In this document: piece after piece, positions 44,606-53,111 of the stretch
How the letters are laid out: the number at the start of each line of letters is the position of its first letter
Numbering within the stretch: the stretch's first letter is position 1
Source of the DNA: Aeromicrobium sp. PE09-221
Lineage (GTDB): Bacteria; Actinomycetota; Actinomycetes; Propionibacteriales; Nocardioidaceae
NCBI RefSeq assembly: GCF_002174305.1
Contig: NZ_MIJB01000019.1
Span: 94,001-158,000 of the forward strand
DNA: 64,000 bases
Direction: 5' to 3'
Made by a program: the position numbers and the translations under genes
Notes under the pieces: model-generated
The model's input: only the letters and a program-made list of their open reading frames with translations
Databases searched by the model: none
Told to the model about the DNA's origin: nothing

Positions 44606-44995
44606 GTGCCGCTTTCAGACGAAGAGGCCCGCCTGCTGGCCCAGCTGGAGCAGTCGCTGGCCGAGGAAGATCCCGACTTCGCCTCGACCCTACGGGGATC
44701 GAAGCTGGCTGCCCGCCACCGCAAGATCGTCGCCCTCGCGGCTGTCGCCTTCGTGATCGGCATGGGCCTGCTGCTCGGCGGTGCCGTGACCGCGTCCACC
44801 TGGCTGGGCGCGATCGGTTTCGTGGTCATGGTCGGGGCGTCGTATGCCTTCATCCGCACGTGGCGTCAGGGCATGATCGGCGGCGATGAGGCACCGGCCG
44901 GGGGCGGAGGTCCGCGTGGTGGCAAGCCGCAGTCCGGCTCCTTCGTCGACCGGATGGAGGAGCGCTGGAACCGCCGCCAGGACGACGGACGCTGA
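44606..44995 (+). CDS. DUF3040 membrane protein
   Basis: 129 aa. It begins PLSDEEARLLAQLEQSLAEEDPDFASTLRG, the diagnostic DUF3040 motif. Two membrane helices follow (about 45-62 and 65-85). The C-terminal tail is Gly-rich and then basic. The family is confined to actinobacteria and often lies just upstream of mraZ, but its role is unknown. GTG 44606 has an AAGGAG ribosome site. Two terminator hairpins separate it from mraZ. Confidence 0.93.
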   Translation: MPLSDEEARLLAQLEQSLAEEDPDFASTLRGSKLAARHRKIVALAAVAFVIGMGLLLGGAVTASTWLGAIGFVVMVGASYAFIRTWRQGMIGGDEAPAGGGGPRGGKPQSGSFVDRMEERWNRRQDDGR

Positions 44996-45028
44996 TACCA
45001 CTCCACTGACGCACCACTCTCCACCACC

Positions 45029-45061
45029 AGCCGCCCCACCGTGAGGTGAGGGCGGCTTTTT
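45029..45061 (+). terminator. terminator after DUF3040 gene
   Basis: Stem AGCCGCC(CC)ACC / GGT(GA)GGGCGGCT with a GTGA loop, followed by TTTTT. This is a classic intrinsic terminator. Confidence 0.88.
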
Positions 45062-45065
45062 CATT

Positions 45066-45098
45066 GGCTCCACAGGCTTTTCGCCCGTGGAGCCTTTC
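45066..45098 (+). terminator. second tandem terminator upstream of mraZ
   Basis: GGCTCCAC / GTGGAGCC 8-bp stem followed by TTTCT, 5 bp after the first terminator. Together they insulate the dcw cluster. Confidence 0.75.
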
Positions 45099-45149
45099 TC
45101 ATGTCCACGGGGCGACACGGGAGCGATCATCCCCATCGGGGGAGAAAGG

Positions 45150-45182
45150 TGGTGCATAGTGGGTTAGAGTGGTGCAAAATGG
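45150..45182 (+). promoter_or_regulatory. MraZ-box array (four TGG repeats, 10-bp period)
   Basis: TGG occurs at 45150, 45160, 45170 and 45180, in the contexts GGTGGTGCAT, AGTGGGTTAG, AGTGGTGCAA and AATGGTGG. Known MraZ operators are repeated TGG-type boxes with a 10-bp period upstream of mraZ. Candidate -10 sequences (CATAGT, TAGAGT) lie within the array, suggesting repression by MraZ. Confidence 0.82.
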
Positions 45183-45242
45183 TGGAGCGAGTGAAGGAGC
45201 AGCCGCCCATGGGGCTCGAGACGCGAGGTGAGGAGGGCCGTG

Positions 45243-45692
45243 GTGAATCCCGACGTCACCAACTTCTTCGGCACCTACACTCCGCGTCTGGACGACAAGG
45301 GGAGGCTCTTCCTGCCGGCGAAGTTCCGTCCGCGGCTCGAGCAGGGCGTGATCCTCACGCGTGGCCAGGAGCACTGCATCTACGGCTGGACGACCGAGTC
45401 GTTCAACGAGTTCACCGATCGGGTGCGCAACACGCCCTTCACCAATCGCCAGGCGCGCAACTTCCTGCGCATGCTCTTCTCCGGCGCCTCCTCGGAGACT
45501 CCGGACAAGCAGGGGCGGATCTCGGTCCCTCCGGTGCTGCGCGAGTGGGCGAGCCTCGAGCGCGAGTGCACGGTCGTCGGCGCGATGGATCGCATCGAGA
45601 TCTGGGACTCGCGTCGCTGGGACGAGTTCTCCTCCGAGCAGGAGGACGAGTTCGCGGACATGTCCGACGAGGTGATGCCGGGCATCTTCTGA
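45243..45692 (+). CDS. mraZ: transcriptional regulator MraZ
   Basis: 149 aa. Two swapped-hairpin AbrB-like MraZ domains: FFGTYTPRLDDKGRLFLPAKFR (first) and TPDKQGRISVPPVLREWA (second), each with the DxxGR motif. It binds TGG boxes upstream of its own gene and represses the dcw cluster. GTG 45243 is chosen because AGGAGG (45231-45236) is 6 nt upstream; GTG 45240 would be too close. The four MraZ boxes at 45150-45182 support autoregulation. Confidence 0.96.
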   Translation: MNPDVTNFFGTYTPRLDDKGRLFLPAKFRPRLEQGVILTRGQEHCIYGWTTESFNEFTDRVRNTPFTNRQARNFLRMLFSGASSETPDKQGRISVPPVLREWASLERECTVVGAMDRIEIWDSRRWDEFSSEQEDEFADMSDEVMPGIF

Positions 45693-45778
45693 CCGTTCTC
45701 GCGGGTGGCGATGCCCGCCTGGGTGGATCTGACATCCCTTCCCCGGTGTCAGAACCATGCGGGCGGGGATCGGCGCTC

Positions 45779-45910
45779 GTGAACACCGGTCCGCGGCCCG
45801 ACCCACGCATCCGCGTGCAGATCGCCCAGCGTCTCGCCGTCATGGCGGTGTCGCTCGGCGCGAGCACCACGGTGGTGCTCGTCCTCTCCGCCGCTCTGGG
45901 GGCATGGTGA
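45779..45910 (+). CDS. candidate 43-aa single-helix membrane protein between mraZ and rsmH
   Basis: 43 aa. An N-terminal polar and amphipathic part ([20 protein letters not shown]) is followed by a membrane helix ([22 protein letters not shown]). Third codon positions are nearly all G or C, like real genes here. It fills an otherwise unexplained 211-bp gap. Its stop overlaps the rsmH start (ATGGTGA, 7 bp), suggesting coupling. The ribosome site is weak (GGGGAT, about 11 nt away); GTG 45746 is an alternative start. The function is unknown. Confidence 0.5.
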   Translation: MNTGPRPDPRIRVQIAQRLAVMAVSLGASTTVVLVLSAALGAW

Positions 45911-46866
45911 CGGCGCCGCGGCACATCCCGGTGGTGGCCGACCGCGTGCTGGACCTGCTGGAGCCGGCTGTGCTGGCGGCCGACACCCCGGTCCTGGTGG
46001 ACACGACCCTCGGTCTCGGTGGCCACAGCGAGGCGATATTGGAGCGGTTCGGCGAAGTGAGGGTGATCGGCATCGATCGCGACGGCGACGCCCTGCGGCG
46101 TGCGACTGCGCGGCTAGAACCCTTCGGCGACCGGTTCACGCCGGTGCACGCTGTCTACGACGAGATCGCCGAGGCCGTGCGCAGTGTCGGGGTGGCCCGG
46201 GTGACCGGTGTGCTCTTCGACCTCGGCGTGTCCTCGATGCAGCTCGATCAGGCCGAGCGGGGCTTCGCCTATGCCCAGGACGCGCCGTTGGACATGCGGA
46301 TGAATCCGCAGGATCCGCTGACGGCGGCCGAGGTCCTCAACAGCTATGAGGAGAGAGAGCTCGCGCGCGTGCTCCGTGACTACGGTGAGGAGAAGTTCGC
46401 TCGCAAGATCGCCCGCACGATCGTGCGCGAACGGGAGCGCGAGCCCTTCGAGCGCAGCGCCCGGCTGGTCGAGCTGGTCCGGGACGCGATCCCGGCGCCC
46501 GCGCGCCGCACCGGTGGCAACCCGGCCAAACGCACCTTCCAGGCCTTGCGGATCGAGGTCAACGACGAGCTCGGCGCCTATGAGCGAGCGTTACCGGCAG
46601 CGCTCGGGCTCACGGAGATCGGTGGGCGGGTCGTGGTGCTGTCCTATCACTCCCTGGAGGACCGGATCACCAAGCGGACCTTCGCCGCGGCCACGACGAG
46701 CACCGCCCCGCCCGGCCTCCCGGTCGTGCCACCTGAACATGAGCCGCGGTTCCGGCTCCTCACCCGGGGAGCGGAACGCGCCTCGGAGACCGAGATCGCC
46801 GAGAACCCCCGTGCCACCTCTGTCCGCCTGCGTGCCGTCGAAAGGATCGCCCATGATCAGCGTTAA
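45904..46866 (+). CDS. rsmH: 16S rRNA m4C1402 methyltransferase
   Basis: 320 aa. [13 protein letters not shown] and [15 protein letters not shown] are the MraW start and SAM loop. [20 protein letters not shown] and the C-terminal [12 protein letters not shown] are family signatures. It N4-methylates C1402 in 16S rRNA. ATG 45904 lies within the end of the small membrane-protein frame. The rsmH end overlaps a 26-codon frame that leads to ftsL. Confidence 0.96.
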   Translation: MVTAPRHIPVVADRVLDLLEPAVLAADTPVLVDTTLGLGGHSEAILERFGEVRVIGIDRDGDALRRATARLEPFGDRFTPVHAVYDEIAEAVRSVGVARVTGVLFDLGVSSMQLDQAERGFAYAQDAPLDMRMNPQDPLTAAEVLNSYEERELARVLRDYGEEKFARKIARTIVREREREPFERSARLVELVRDAIPAPARRTGGNPAKRTFQALRIEVNDELGAYERALPAALGLTEIGGRVVVLSYHSLEDRITKRTFAAATTSTAPPGLPVVPPEHEPRFRLLTRGAERASETEIAENPRATSVRLRAVERIAHDQR

Positions 46867-46933
46867 CGCCTTGGCGATCGAACGCCCGTTGCCGCGTCCG
46901 TCCGGTCCGCGTCCCTCCGGGCGGTGGCGATGA
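46853..46933 (+). CDS. 26-aa bridging peptide between rsmH and ftsL
   Basis: It begins [16 protein letters not shown] and ends PSGRWR. ATG 46853 lies inside the rsmH end, 14 bp before its stop end, with AAAGGA about 6 nt upstream. Its TGA overlaps the ftsL ATG (ATGA). It closes the 63-bp gap between the two genes and probably carries ribosomes across. It has no sequence resemblance to the MSERSER peptides. Confidence 0.5.
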   Translation: MISVNALAIERPLPRPSGPRPSGRWR

Positions 46934-47346
46934 GCCGGGGGAGCGCGGTCGCGAGTCAGGCCGGTCGCGCACTCGTCGCGCGGGGACATGAGGTCCGTTC
47001 GGCCGGTCTGCGCCTCGTCGCGCCGGTGCGCCAGCGAGCGAAGCGGGCGCCCTTCGTCGTCGTGCTGTTGACGGTGCTCGGCGTCGGCCTCGTCGGCCTC
47101 ATCATCATGAGCACGATCATGCAGAGCCAGTCCTTCGTGCTCTCCGATCTCACCCGGGAGAACGAGAGCCTGCGGATCGAACGTGAGGGTCTGGCCCGTG
47201 AACTGCAGGACCTGCAGTCACCGCAGTCCCTTGCGGACAAGGCGACCAATGCCGGCATGGTCCCGCCGGCCAACCCGGTCTTCCTGCGATTGGCCGATGG
47301 CACGGTGATCGGTCAGCCGATCCCCGCTGGAGAGGGAGGTCAGTGA
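46930..47346 (+). CDS. ftsL: cell division protein FtsL-like
   Basis: 138 aa. A basic cytoplasmic part (about 1-45) is followed by one membrane helix (FVVVLLTVLGVGLVGLIIMSTI, about 47-68) and an extracytoplasmic coiled coil (LTRENESLRIEREGLARELQDLQSP). Size, topology and position between rsmH and ftsI fit FtsL, a divisome scaffold. ATG 46930 overlaps the stop of the 26-aa peptide. The stop overlaps the ftsI start. Confidence 0.88.
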   Translation: MSRGSAVASQAGRALVARGHEVRSAGLRLVAPVRQRAKRAPFVVVLLTVLGVGLVGLIIMSTIMQSQSFVLSDLTRENESLRIEREGLARELQDLQSPQSLADKATNAGMVPPANPVFLRLADGTVIGQPIPAGEGGQ

Positions 47347-49088
47347 TGATCACCGCGATGACCCGGCGCCGGGTGCGGGTGTGTCTCGTGCTCGCGCTGG
47401 CGGTCTTCCTCGTGTTCGGCCTGCGGTTGTTTCAGATCCAGGGGGTCGATGCCAAGGCCTATGCGGCGATGGCCGTGCAGAACGGCACCGCGACGACCAC
47501 GGTGCCCGCGCCTCGCGGCGCGATCGTCGATCGCAATGGCGTGGAGCTGGCCTCCAATACCGACGGTCTCACCATCACCGCCGATCCCAGCATGACGTCC
47601 GAGCACGCCCCCCAGATCGCGCGTATCCTCTACGAGCAGCTACCGGCCGAGATCGACTACTTCGACACGATCGAGAAGCTTCGCACGCCCGATTCGCGAT
47701 TCGTCTACGTCGTCCGCGACATCCCCGCATCGGAGGCCTCCGATGCGGTCAAGGCCGTGCGCGATGCGCAGTACACCGGCGTCTTCACCGAGAAGGAGAA
47801 CCTGCGCAGCTACCCCGGCGGGTCGCTCGCGGCGAATCTCCTCGGTTTCACCGACAACTCAGGCAAAGGCGTGCAGGGCATCGAGCAGATGTTCGACGAT
47901 CAACTCACCGGCACCGACGGCTCCAGCACCTATGAGGTGTCCTCGACAGGTCAGCGCATCCCGATGGCCGACAACACCGTCGAGGAGATGGTGCCGGGCA
48001 CCGCCGTCAAGACCACGATCGACCGCGACCTGCAGTGGTTCGCCGACCGGAGGCTCTCGGAGGTGGTGTCCTCGACCGGCTCCGCCTGGGGGCTCGCGAT
48101 CACGATGGACGTCAAGACCTGCCAGATCCTCCAGATGTCGCAGGCACCCACCTTCAATCCGGACACCCGCCAGGGCATCACCGATCAGAACACGGTCTCA
48201 CGGGCCACCCAGACGGTCTACGAACCGGGCTCGGTCATGAAGCCGGTGACGATGGCCGCTCTGGCCGACCAGGGGCTCATCAATGCCGACTCGAAGGTGC
48301 GGGTGCCCGAGGGCATGACGATCGACGGCTTCCGGATCGGCGACCACTGGGATCACGGCGTGCTGCAGATGACGGCGGCTGGGGTCATCGCCCAGTCCTC
48401 CAACCTCGGCACGATCGTCGCGGCCCAGCAGATGGACGATCAGACCTTCTACGACTACCTGCGCAAGTTCGGCTTCGGCGAGCAGACCGGGGTCGGCCTT
48501 CCCGGCGAGTCCGCGGGCATCGTGGAGGATGCGGACAGTTGGACCCGCGCGAAGCACGCCACGACCTCCTTCGGACAAGGCATCTCGGTGACGGGCGTGC
48601 AGATGCTGCGGGCCATCGGCGTCATCGCCAACGACGGCATGGGCTGCGACCCGACCGTCGTAGAGTCGACGATCGCACCGGACGGCACGGAGAAGAAGGT
48701 CGAACAGGACGAGCCGGATCGCGTCGTGTCCCCGGAGGCGGCTGCGCAGGTCACCCGGATGATGGAGGCTGTCACGGCCGATGACGGGACAGCACCCGCG
48801 GCGCAGGTCGAGGGCTACCGCGTCGCCGGCAAGACCGGTACCGCGTGGCGCGTCGATCCCGACACGGGACGCTACCTGCGGGGTCAGAACCTGGTGTCCT
48901 TCGTGGGCTTCGCCCCGGCGGACAAGCCGCGCTTCGTGACCTATGTCGTGATCGACAAGGCGCCCGGCGGTGCCGGTGGTGGCTCGCTGGCCGCTCCGAT
49001 CTTCCACGACATCATGTCGATGGCGCTCGAGCGTTTCGGCGTGATGCCGACCGGCTCGCCATCGCCCGAGGTCGCGCAGTACTGGTGA
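47343..49088 (+). CDS. ftsI: septal peptidoglycan transpeptidase FtsI (class B PBP)
   Basis: 581 aa. Membrane anchor at about 12-30, PBP dimer domain (RGAIVDRNGVELA from about 58), then the transpeptidase with S297-V-M-K, S352-S-N and K497-T-G-T. It cross-links septal peptidoglycan outside the membrane and is a beta-lactam target. GTG 47343 overlaps the ftsL stop; ATG 47346 is an equal alternative. Confidence 0.95.
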   Translation: MMITAMTRRRVRVCLVLALAVFLVFGLRLFQIQGVDAKAYAAMAVQNGTATTTVPAPRGAIVDRNGVELASNTDGLTITADPSMTSEHAPQIARILYEQLPAEIDYFDTIEKLRTPDSRFVYVVRDIPASEASDAVKAVRDAQYTGVFTEKENLRSYPGGSLAANLLGFTDNSGKGVQGIEQMFDDQLTGTDGSSTYEVSSTGQRIPMADNTVEEMVPGTAVKTTIDRDLQWFADRRLSEVVSSTGSAWGLAITMDVKTCQILQMSQAPTFNPDTRQGITDQNTVSRATQTVYEPGSVMKPVTMAALADQGLINADSKVRVPEGMTIDGFRIGDHWDHGVLQMTAAGVIAQSSNLGTIVAAQQMDDQTFYDYLRKFGFGEQTGVGLPGESAGIVEDADSWTRAKHATTSFGQGISVTGVQMLRAIGVIANDGMGCDPTVVESTIAPDGTEKKVEQDEPDRVVSPEAAAQVTRMMEAVTADDGTAPAAQVEGYRVAGKTGTAWRVDPDTGRYLRGQNLVSFVGFAPADKPRFVTYVVIDKAPGGAGGGSLAAPIFHDIMSMALERFGVMPTGSPSPEVAQYW

Positions 49089-49135
49089 GCACCACGACAC
49101 CTCGCGCGCCTGCTCGCCGCCTCGGTCCGGGGCAC

Positions 49136-49141
49136 TAGGTT
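49136..49141 (+). promoter_or_regulatory. -10 of internal leaderless promoter before murE
   Basis: TAGGTT, 7 nt before GTG 49149; an internal promoter inside the dcw cluster. Confidence 0.55.
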
Positions 49142-49148
49142 GGGAGGC

Positions 49149-50645
49149 GTGGTTGATGAGTCCATGCGGGTTCGGCCGACCGAGCCTCCGCATCGTTCAC
49201 TGCGTTCGCTGGCCCACCGGCTCGGCGTCCGTCCGCACGGCGAGGCCGAGGTGACGGGACTGAGCCTGAACACCGCGGACGTGCGGCCGGGAGATCTCTA
49301 CGCCGCGCTGCCGGGGGCGAGTACACACGGAGCGCGCTTCGCCGACCAGGCCGCCGCCTCGGGCGCAGCGGCGGTGCTGACCGATGCGCGAGGCCTGCAG
49401 TGCGTCCCCGACGGGCTCCCGTATCTCGTGGTGGAGGATCCGCGTCGAGTCCTGGCTGATCTCGCGGCCGATGTGTACGACCATCCCAGTGAGGCGTTCA
49501 CCACGATCGGCATCACGGGCACCCAGGGCAAGACCACCAGCACCTATCTGGCGGAGGCGGCACTCAGCGGAGAGCGGCCGGCGGTCATCGGCACGATCGG
49601 CACCCGGATCGCGGGCGTGCCTGCGGCGTCGAGTCTGACGACCCCCGAGGCGCCTGCCCTGCAAGCGCTCTTCGCGGTGATGCGCGAGGAGCGGGTGACC
49701 GCCTGCGCCATGGAGGTGTCGAGCCATGCCCTCGTCAAGGGCCGGGTCGACGGCTTCGTCTTCGATATCGGCGTCTTCCTGAATCTCGGTCGCGACCACC
49801 TGGACTTCCACACCGACATGGAGGACTACTTCCGGGCCAAGGCGAGGCTTTTCACGCCCGAGCACGCCCGTGCGGGCGTCGTGCTGGTCGACGACGATTA
49901 CGGCCGCCGGCTCGCCGCTGAGGCCGAGATCCCCGTCACCACAGTCTCGACCGGGGGTGAGCCCGCCGACTGGCGGGTCACCGATCTCGAGGCGCAGTCA
50001 CTAGGGTCGCGGGCAGTACTGCAGACCCCCGATGGCGATCAGGTCGAGCTGGTGGTCCCGCTGCCCGGGGCCTTCAATGTGGCCAATGCGGCCGCCGTCG
50101 TCGCCGCCCTAGCTGCCACGGGACGCGATCCGCGGGAGGCCGCGACCGGGATCGCACGGAGCCCGGGCGTGCCCGGACGGATGGAACGCATCGACTCCGG
50201 ACGAGATGTGACGGTGGTGGTCGACTACGCGCACAAGCCGGATGCGATCGTGGCGGTGCTGGAGGCCCTGCGACCGGTAACGGAAGGACGGCTCATCGTC
50301 GTGCTCGGCGCTGGCGGAGACCGGGACCGCGGCAAGCGATCCGTGATGGGCGCTGCTGCGGCCGAGCGCGCGGACGTGCTCGTGGTCACCGACGACAATC
50401 CGCGTTCGGAGGACCCTGCCCACATCCGGGCCGCGGTCATCGAGGGGGCGCGTGATGCCCAGGCGGAGGTCGTCGAGGTCGCCGGCCGGCGCGCGGCGAT
50501 CGCCGAGGCGCTCTCGATGGCACGGGCCGGGGACACGGTCGTCATCGCGGGCAAGGGACACGAGCGCGGACAGGAGATCGCCGGCGTGGTCCACCCCTTC
50601 GACGATCGCGAGGTCGTCCGCGAGTGTCTGGAGGCACTGCGATGA
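49149..50645 (+). CDS. murE: UDP-MurNAc-tripeptide synthetase (diaminopimelate type)
   Basis: 498 aa. It adds diaminopimelate to UDP-MurNAc-L-Ala-D-Glu. ATP loop GITGTQGKTTSTYLAE, CAMEVSSHAL, VVDYAHKPDA, and the substrate motif DDNPRSEDP. The Arg of DNPR selects diaminopimelate rather than lysine; meso and LL forms cannot be told apart. GTG 49149 follows TAGGTT by 7 nt; ATG 49164 is possible. The stop overlaps the murF start. Confidence 0.95.
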   Translation: MVDESMRVRPTEPPHRSLRSLAHRLGVRPHGEAEVTGLSLNTADVRPGDLYAALPGASTHGARFADQAAASGAAAVLTDARGLQCVPDGLPYLVVEDPRRVLADLAADVYDHPSEAFTTIGITGTQGKTTSTYLAEAALSGERPAVIGTIGTRIAGVPAASSLTTPEAPALQALFAVMREERVTACAMEVSSHALVKGRVDGFVFDIGVFLNLGRDHLDFHTDMEDYFRAKARLFTPEHARAGVVLVDDDYGRRLAAEAEIPVTTVSTGGEPADWRVTDLEAQSLGSRAVLQTPDGDQVELVVPLPGAFNVANAAAVVAALAATGRDPREAATGIARSPGVPGRMERIDSGRDVTVVVDYAHKPDAIVAVLEALRPVTEGRLIVVLGAGGDRDRGKRSVMGAAAAERADVLVVTDDNPRSEDPAHIRAAVIEGARDAQAEVVEVAGRRAAIAEALSMARAGDTVVIAGKGHERGQEIAGVVHPFDDREVVRECLEALR

Positions 50646-52015
50646 TCGGGGGACTCACCGCCGCCGATATCGCCGAGATCACCGGTGGTGCCCTGCGTGC
50701 CGATCCCGGCCTCGCGGTGCCCGGACCGGTCGTCATCGACTCGCGCGAGGCGGCAGCGGGCGTGATCTTCGCCGCGATGGCAGGGGATCACGCCGACGGA
50801 CATCGCTTCGTGCCGGGGGCGCTGGATGCCGGCGCCGCGCTGGCACTGGTGACCGCTGAGGTCGAGGGCCCGTCCGTGGTGGTCGAGGACGTCCCCGCGG
50901 CCATGGCCGCGCTCGCCCGGCACAGCCTCGGAGCCCTGCGCGAGCGGGGTGAGATCGCTGTGATCGCCGTCACCGGATCGCAGGGCAAGACGAGCGTCAA
51001 GGACATGCTGGCCGGTGTGCTCGGCGACCAGGCGCCCACCATCGCCCCCCGGGGCTCCTTCAACAACGAACTGGGCGTTCCCCTCACCGTCCTGCGGGCC
51101 GATGCCGACACCCGCTATCTCGTCGTAGAGATGGGCGCCCGAGGTGTCGGCCACATCGCGTATCTGTGCGGAATCGCCCCGCCGGACATCGGCGTGGTCC
51201 TCAATATCGGCTCCGCTCATCTGGGCGAGTTCGGCACGCCGGAGATCACGGCACTGGCCAAGGGTGAGCTGGTCGAGGCCGTCGGCAGGGGGGGAGTCGC
51301 GGTGCTCAACGCCGATGACCACCGCGTCGCCGCGATGGCGTCCCGGACGGCGGCGCGTGTCGCCACCTTCGGATTCGCCGGCGAGGACGTCCGCCTAACC
51401 GGCGAGGTCAGCGCCGATGCCGCCGGATATCCGCATGTCACGGTCCAGGTGGACGGAGCCGACCACGATCTCACGGTGGCGCAGCTGGGCCCGCACCAGG
51501 TGCTCAACGCGGCAGCAGCGCTCGCCGCCGCCCGGGCCGCGGGCGTCGCGACCGAGGAGGCCATCGCCTCACTGGCGACCGCCGGACCGCGCTCGCCCAT
51601 GCGGATGGAACGCCATGAACGCGCCGACGGGGTCATCATCGTCAACGACGCGTACAACGCGAATCCCGAGTCGATGGAGGCGGCGCTGCGCGCCCTGGCG
51701 GGTCTCGCCGATACCGCCGACTCGGTCGCCGTCCTGGGCAGCATGCTGGAGCTCGGAGAGCGGGCGCGCGAGGACCACGAGGCGGTCGGTGCCCTGGCAG
51801 CCCGCCTGGGAATCGGACGCGTGGTCGCGGTCGGTGATCACGCTGAAGACATCGTGCGCGGAGCGGGAGCGATCGCCGAGGTCGCCGCGACGCCCGACGA
51901 CGCCATCCGTACACTCGACAGGAGCCTGCGGCCCGGTCACGTGGTGCTCGTGAAAGCATCGAGGGGCGAACGGCTCGAGCGTGTCGCCGACGCGTTGCTC
52001 GCCGCCGACCGATGA
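50642..52015 (+). CDS. murF: UDP-MurNAc-pentapeptide synthetase (D-Ala-D-Ala adding)
   Basis: 457 aa. It adds D-Ala-D-Ala to the tripeptide precursor. ATP loop [31 protein letters not shown], and [16 protein letters not shown] in the C-terminal domain. ATG 50642 overlaps the murE stop (ATGA). The mraY gene starts 32 bp after the stop; a 16-codon frame (52012-52062) bridges the two. Confidence 0.95.
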   Translation: MIGGLTAADIAEITGGALRADPGLAVPGPVVIDSREAAAGVIFAAMAGDHADGHRFVPGALDAGAALALVTAEVEGPSVVVEDVPAAMAALARHSLGALRERGEIAVIAVTGSQGKTSVKDMLAGVLGDQAPTIAPRGSFNNELGVPLTVLRADADTRYLVVEMGARGVGHIAYLCGIAPPDIGVVLNIGSAHLGEFGTPEITALAKGELVEAVGRGGVAVLNADDHRVAAMASRTAARVATFGFAGEDVRLTGEVSADAAGYPHVTVQVDGADHDLTVAQLGPHQVLNAAAALAAARAAGVATEEAIASLATAGPRSPMRMERHERADGVIIVNDAYNANPESMEAALRALAGLADTADSVAVLGSMLELGERAREDHEAVGALAARLGIGRVVAVGDHAEDIVRGAGAIAEVAATPDDAIRTLDRSLRPGHVVLVKASRGERLERVADALLAADR

Positions 52016-52046
52016 CGATGACCTGTCTTCGAAAGGAACCCGCCCC

Positions 52047-53111
52047 GTGCTTGCTGTCCTGATCGCCGGTGCCCTCGGACTCCTGGGCACACTCGTCGGG
52101 ACCAAGTGGGCGATCTCCGTGCTCGTCGCCAAGGGCTACGGGCAGCTGATCCGCGACGACGGTCCGACCTCCCACCACACCAAGCGCGGCACGCCCACCA
52201 TGGGCGGCATCGTCATCATCTTCTCCGTGGTGTTCGCCTACGCGGTGGCCAAGCTGGCCACCGGTTTCTGGCCGAGCCCCTCCGGCTGGCTGCTGCTGTT
52301 CCTGTTCGTCGGCCTCGGCCTCATCGGCTTCCTCGACGACTACATCAAGATCTCCAAGCAGCGTTCCCTCGGCCTGCGCAGTAAGGCCAAGATGATCGGG
52401 CAGGTCTCGGTGGGTCTGATCTTCGCCGTGCTCGCGATCGGCTGGGAGGATGACCGCGGGCAGACGCCGATCACGCATGCGATCTCCTTCGCCCGCGACA
52501 TCCCGGGATGGACATTGCCGACGGTGGCCCTGATCATCTGGGTGCTGCTGCTCATCGCGGCGACCTCCAATGGCGTCAACCTCACCGACGGTCTCGATGG
52601 TCTCGCGACCGGCGCCTCGGTCATGGTGTTCGGCGCCTATGTCGTCATCAACGTGTGGCAGTACAACCAGAACTGTGCGTACGACCTGGCGGCCGGATGT
52701 TACGAGGTCCGCGACCCGATGGACCTCGCGACGATCGCCGCGGCGCTCACCGGCGCCTGCTTCGGATTCCTGTGGTGGAACACCTCGCCGGCCAAGATCT
52801 TCATGGGCGACACCGGCTCGCTGTCGCTCGGCGGCGCGATTGCCGGCCTCGCGCTGATGACCCGCACCGAGCTGCTGCTGGTGCTGCTGGGCGGCCTGTT
52901 CGTCATCATCACGCTCTCGGTGATCATCCAGGTGGGTTACTTCAAGTTGTCCGGGGGCAAACGCGTCTTCCGGATGGCCCCGCTGCAGCACCACTTCGAG
53001 CTCAAGGGCTGGGCCGAGATCACCATCGTGGTCCGGTTCTGGATCATCTGTGGGTTGTGCGTTCTCGCTGGAGTCGCGGTCTTCTACTGGGATTGGATCA
53101 GCCGCCAGTGA
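52047..53111 (+). CDS. mraY: phospho-MurNAc-pentapeptide transferase
   Basis: 354 aa, about ten membrane helices. It makes lipid I from UDP-MurNAc-pentapeptide and undecaprenyl phosphate. [20 protein letters not shown] (catalytic DDxxK), [12 protein letters not shown] and [12 protein letters not shown] are the family motifs. GTG 52047 follows GAAAGGA. The stop overlaps the murD start (GTGA). Confidence 0.96.
   Translation: MLAVLIAGALGLLGTLVGTKWAISVLVAKGYGQLIRDDGPTSHHTKRGTPTMGGIVIIFSVVFAYAVAKLATGFWPSPSGWLLLFLFVGLGLIGFLDDYIKISKQRSLGLRSKAKMIGQVSVGLIFAVLAIGWEDDRGQTPITHAISFARDIPGWTLPTVALIIWVLLLIAATSNGVNLTDGLDGLATGASVMVFGAYVVINVWQYNQNCAYDLAAGCYEVRDPMDLATIAAALTGACFGFLWWNTSPAKIFMGDTGSLSLGGAIAGLALMTRTELLLVLLGGLFVIITLSVIIQVGYFKLSGGKRVFRMAPLQHHFELKGWAEITIVVRFWIICGLCVLAGVAVFYWDWISRQ

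Noticed and set aside
44996..45242. Small gene upstream of mraZ
   Set aside because: The gap is explained by two terminators and the MraZ boxes; no frame with coding character.
45101..45910. 269-codon plus-strand frame over mraZ
   Set aside because: Most of it is out-of-frame mraZ; only its last 43 codons, which lie outside mraZ, were kept as a candidate gene.
51642..52994. 450-codon frame antisense to murF-mraY
   Set aside because: Shadow of two certain genes, dominated by Asp/His/Arg/Gly.
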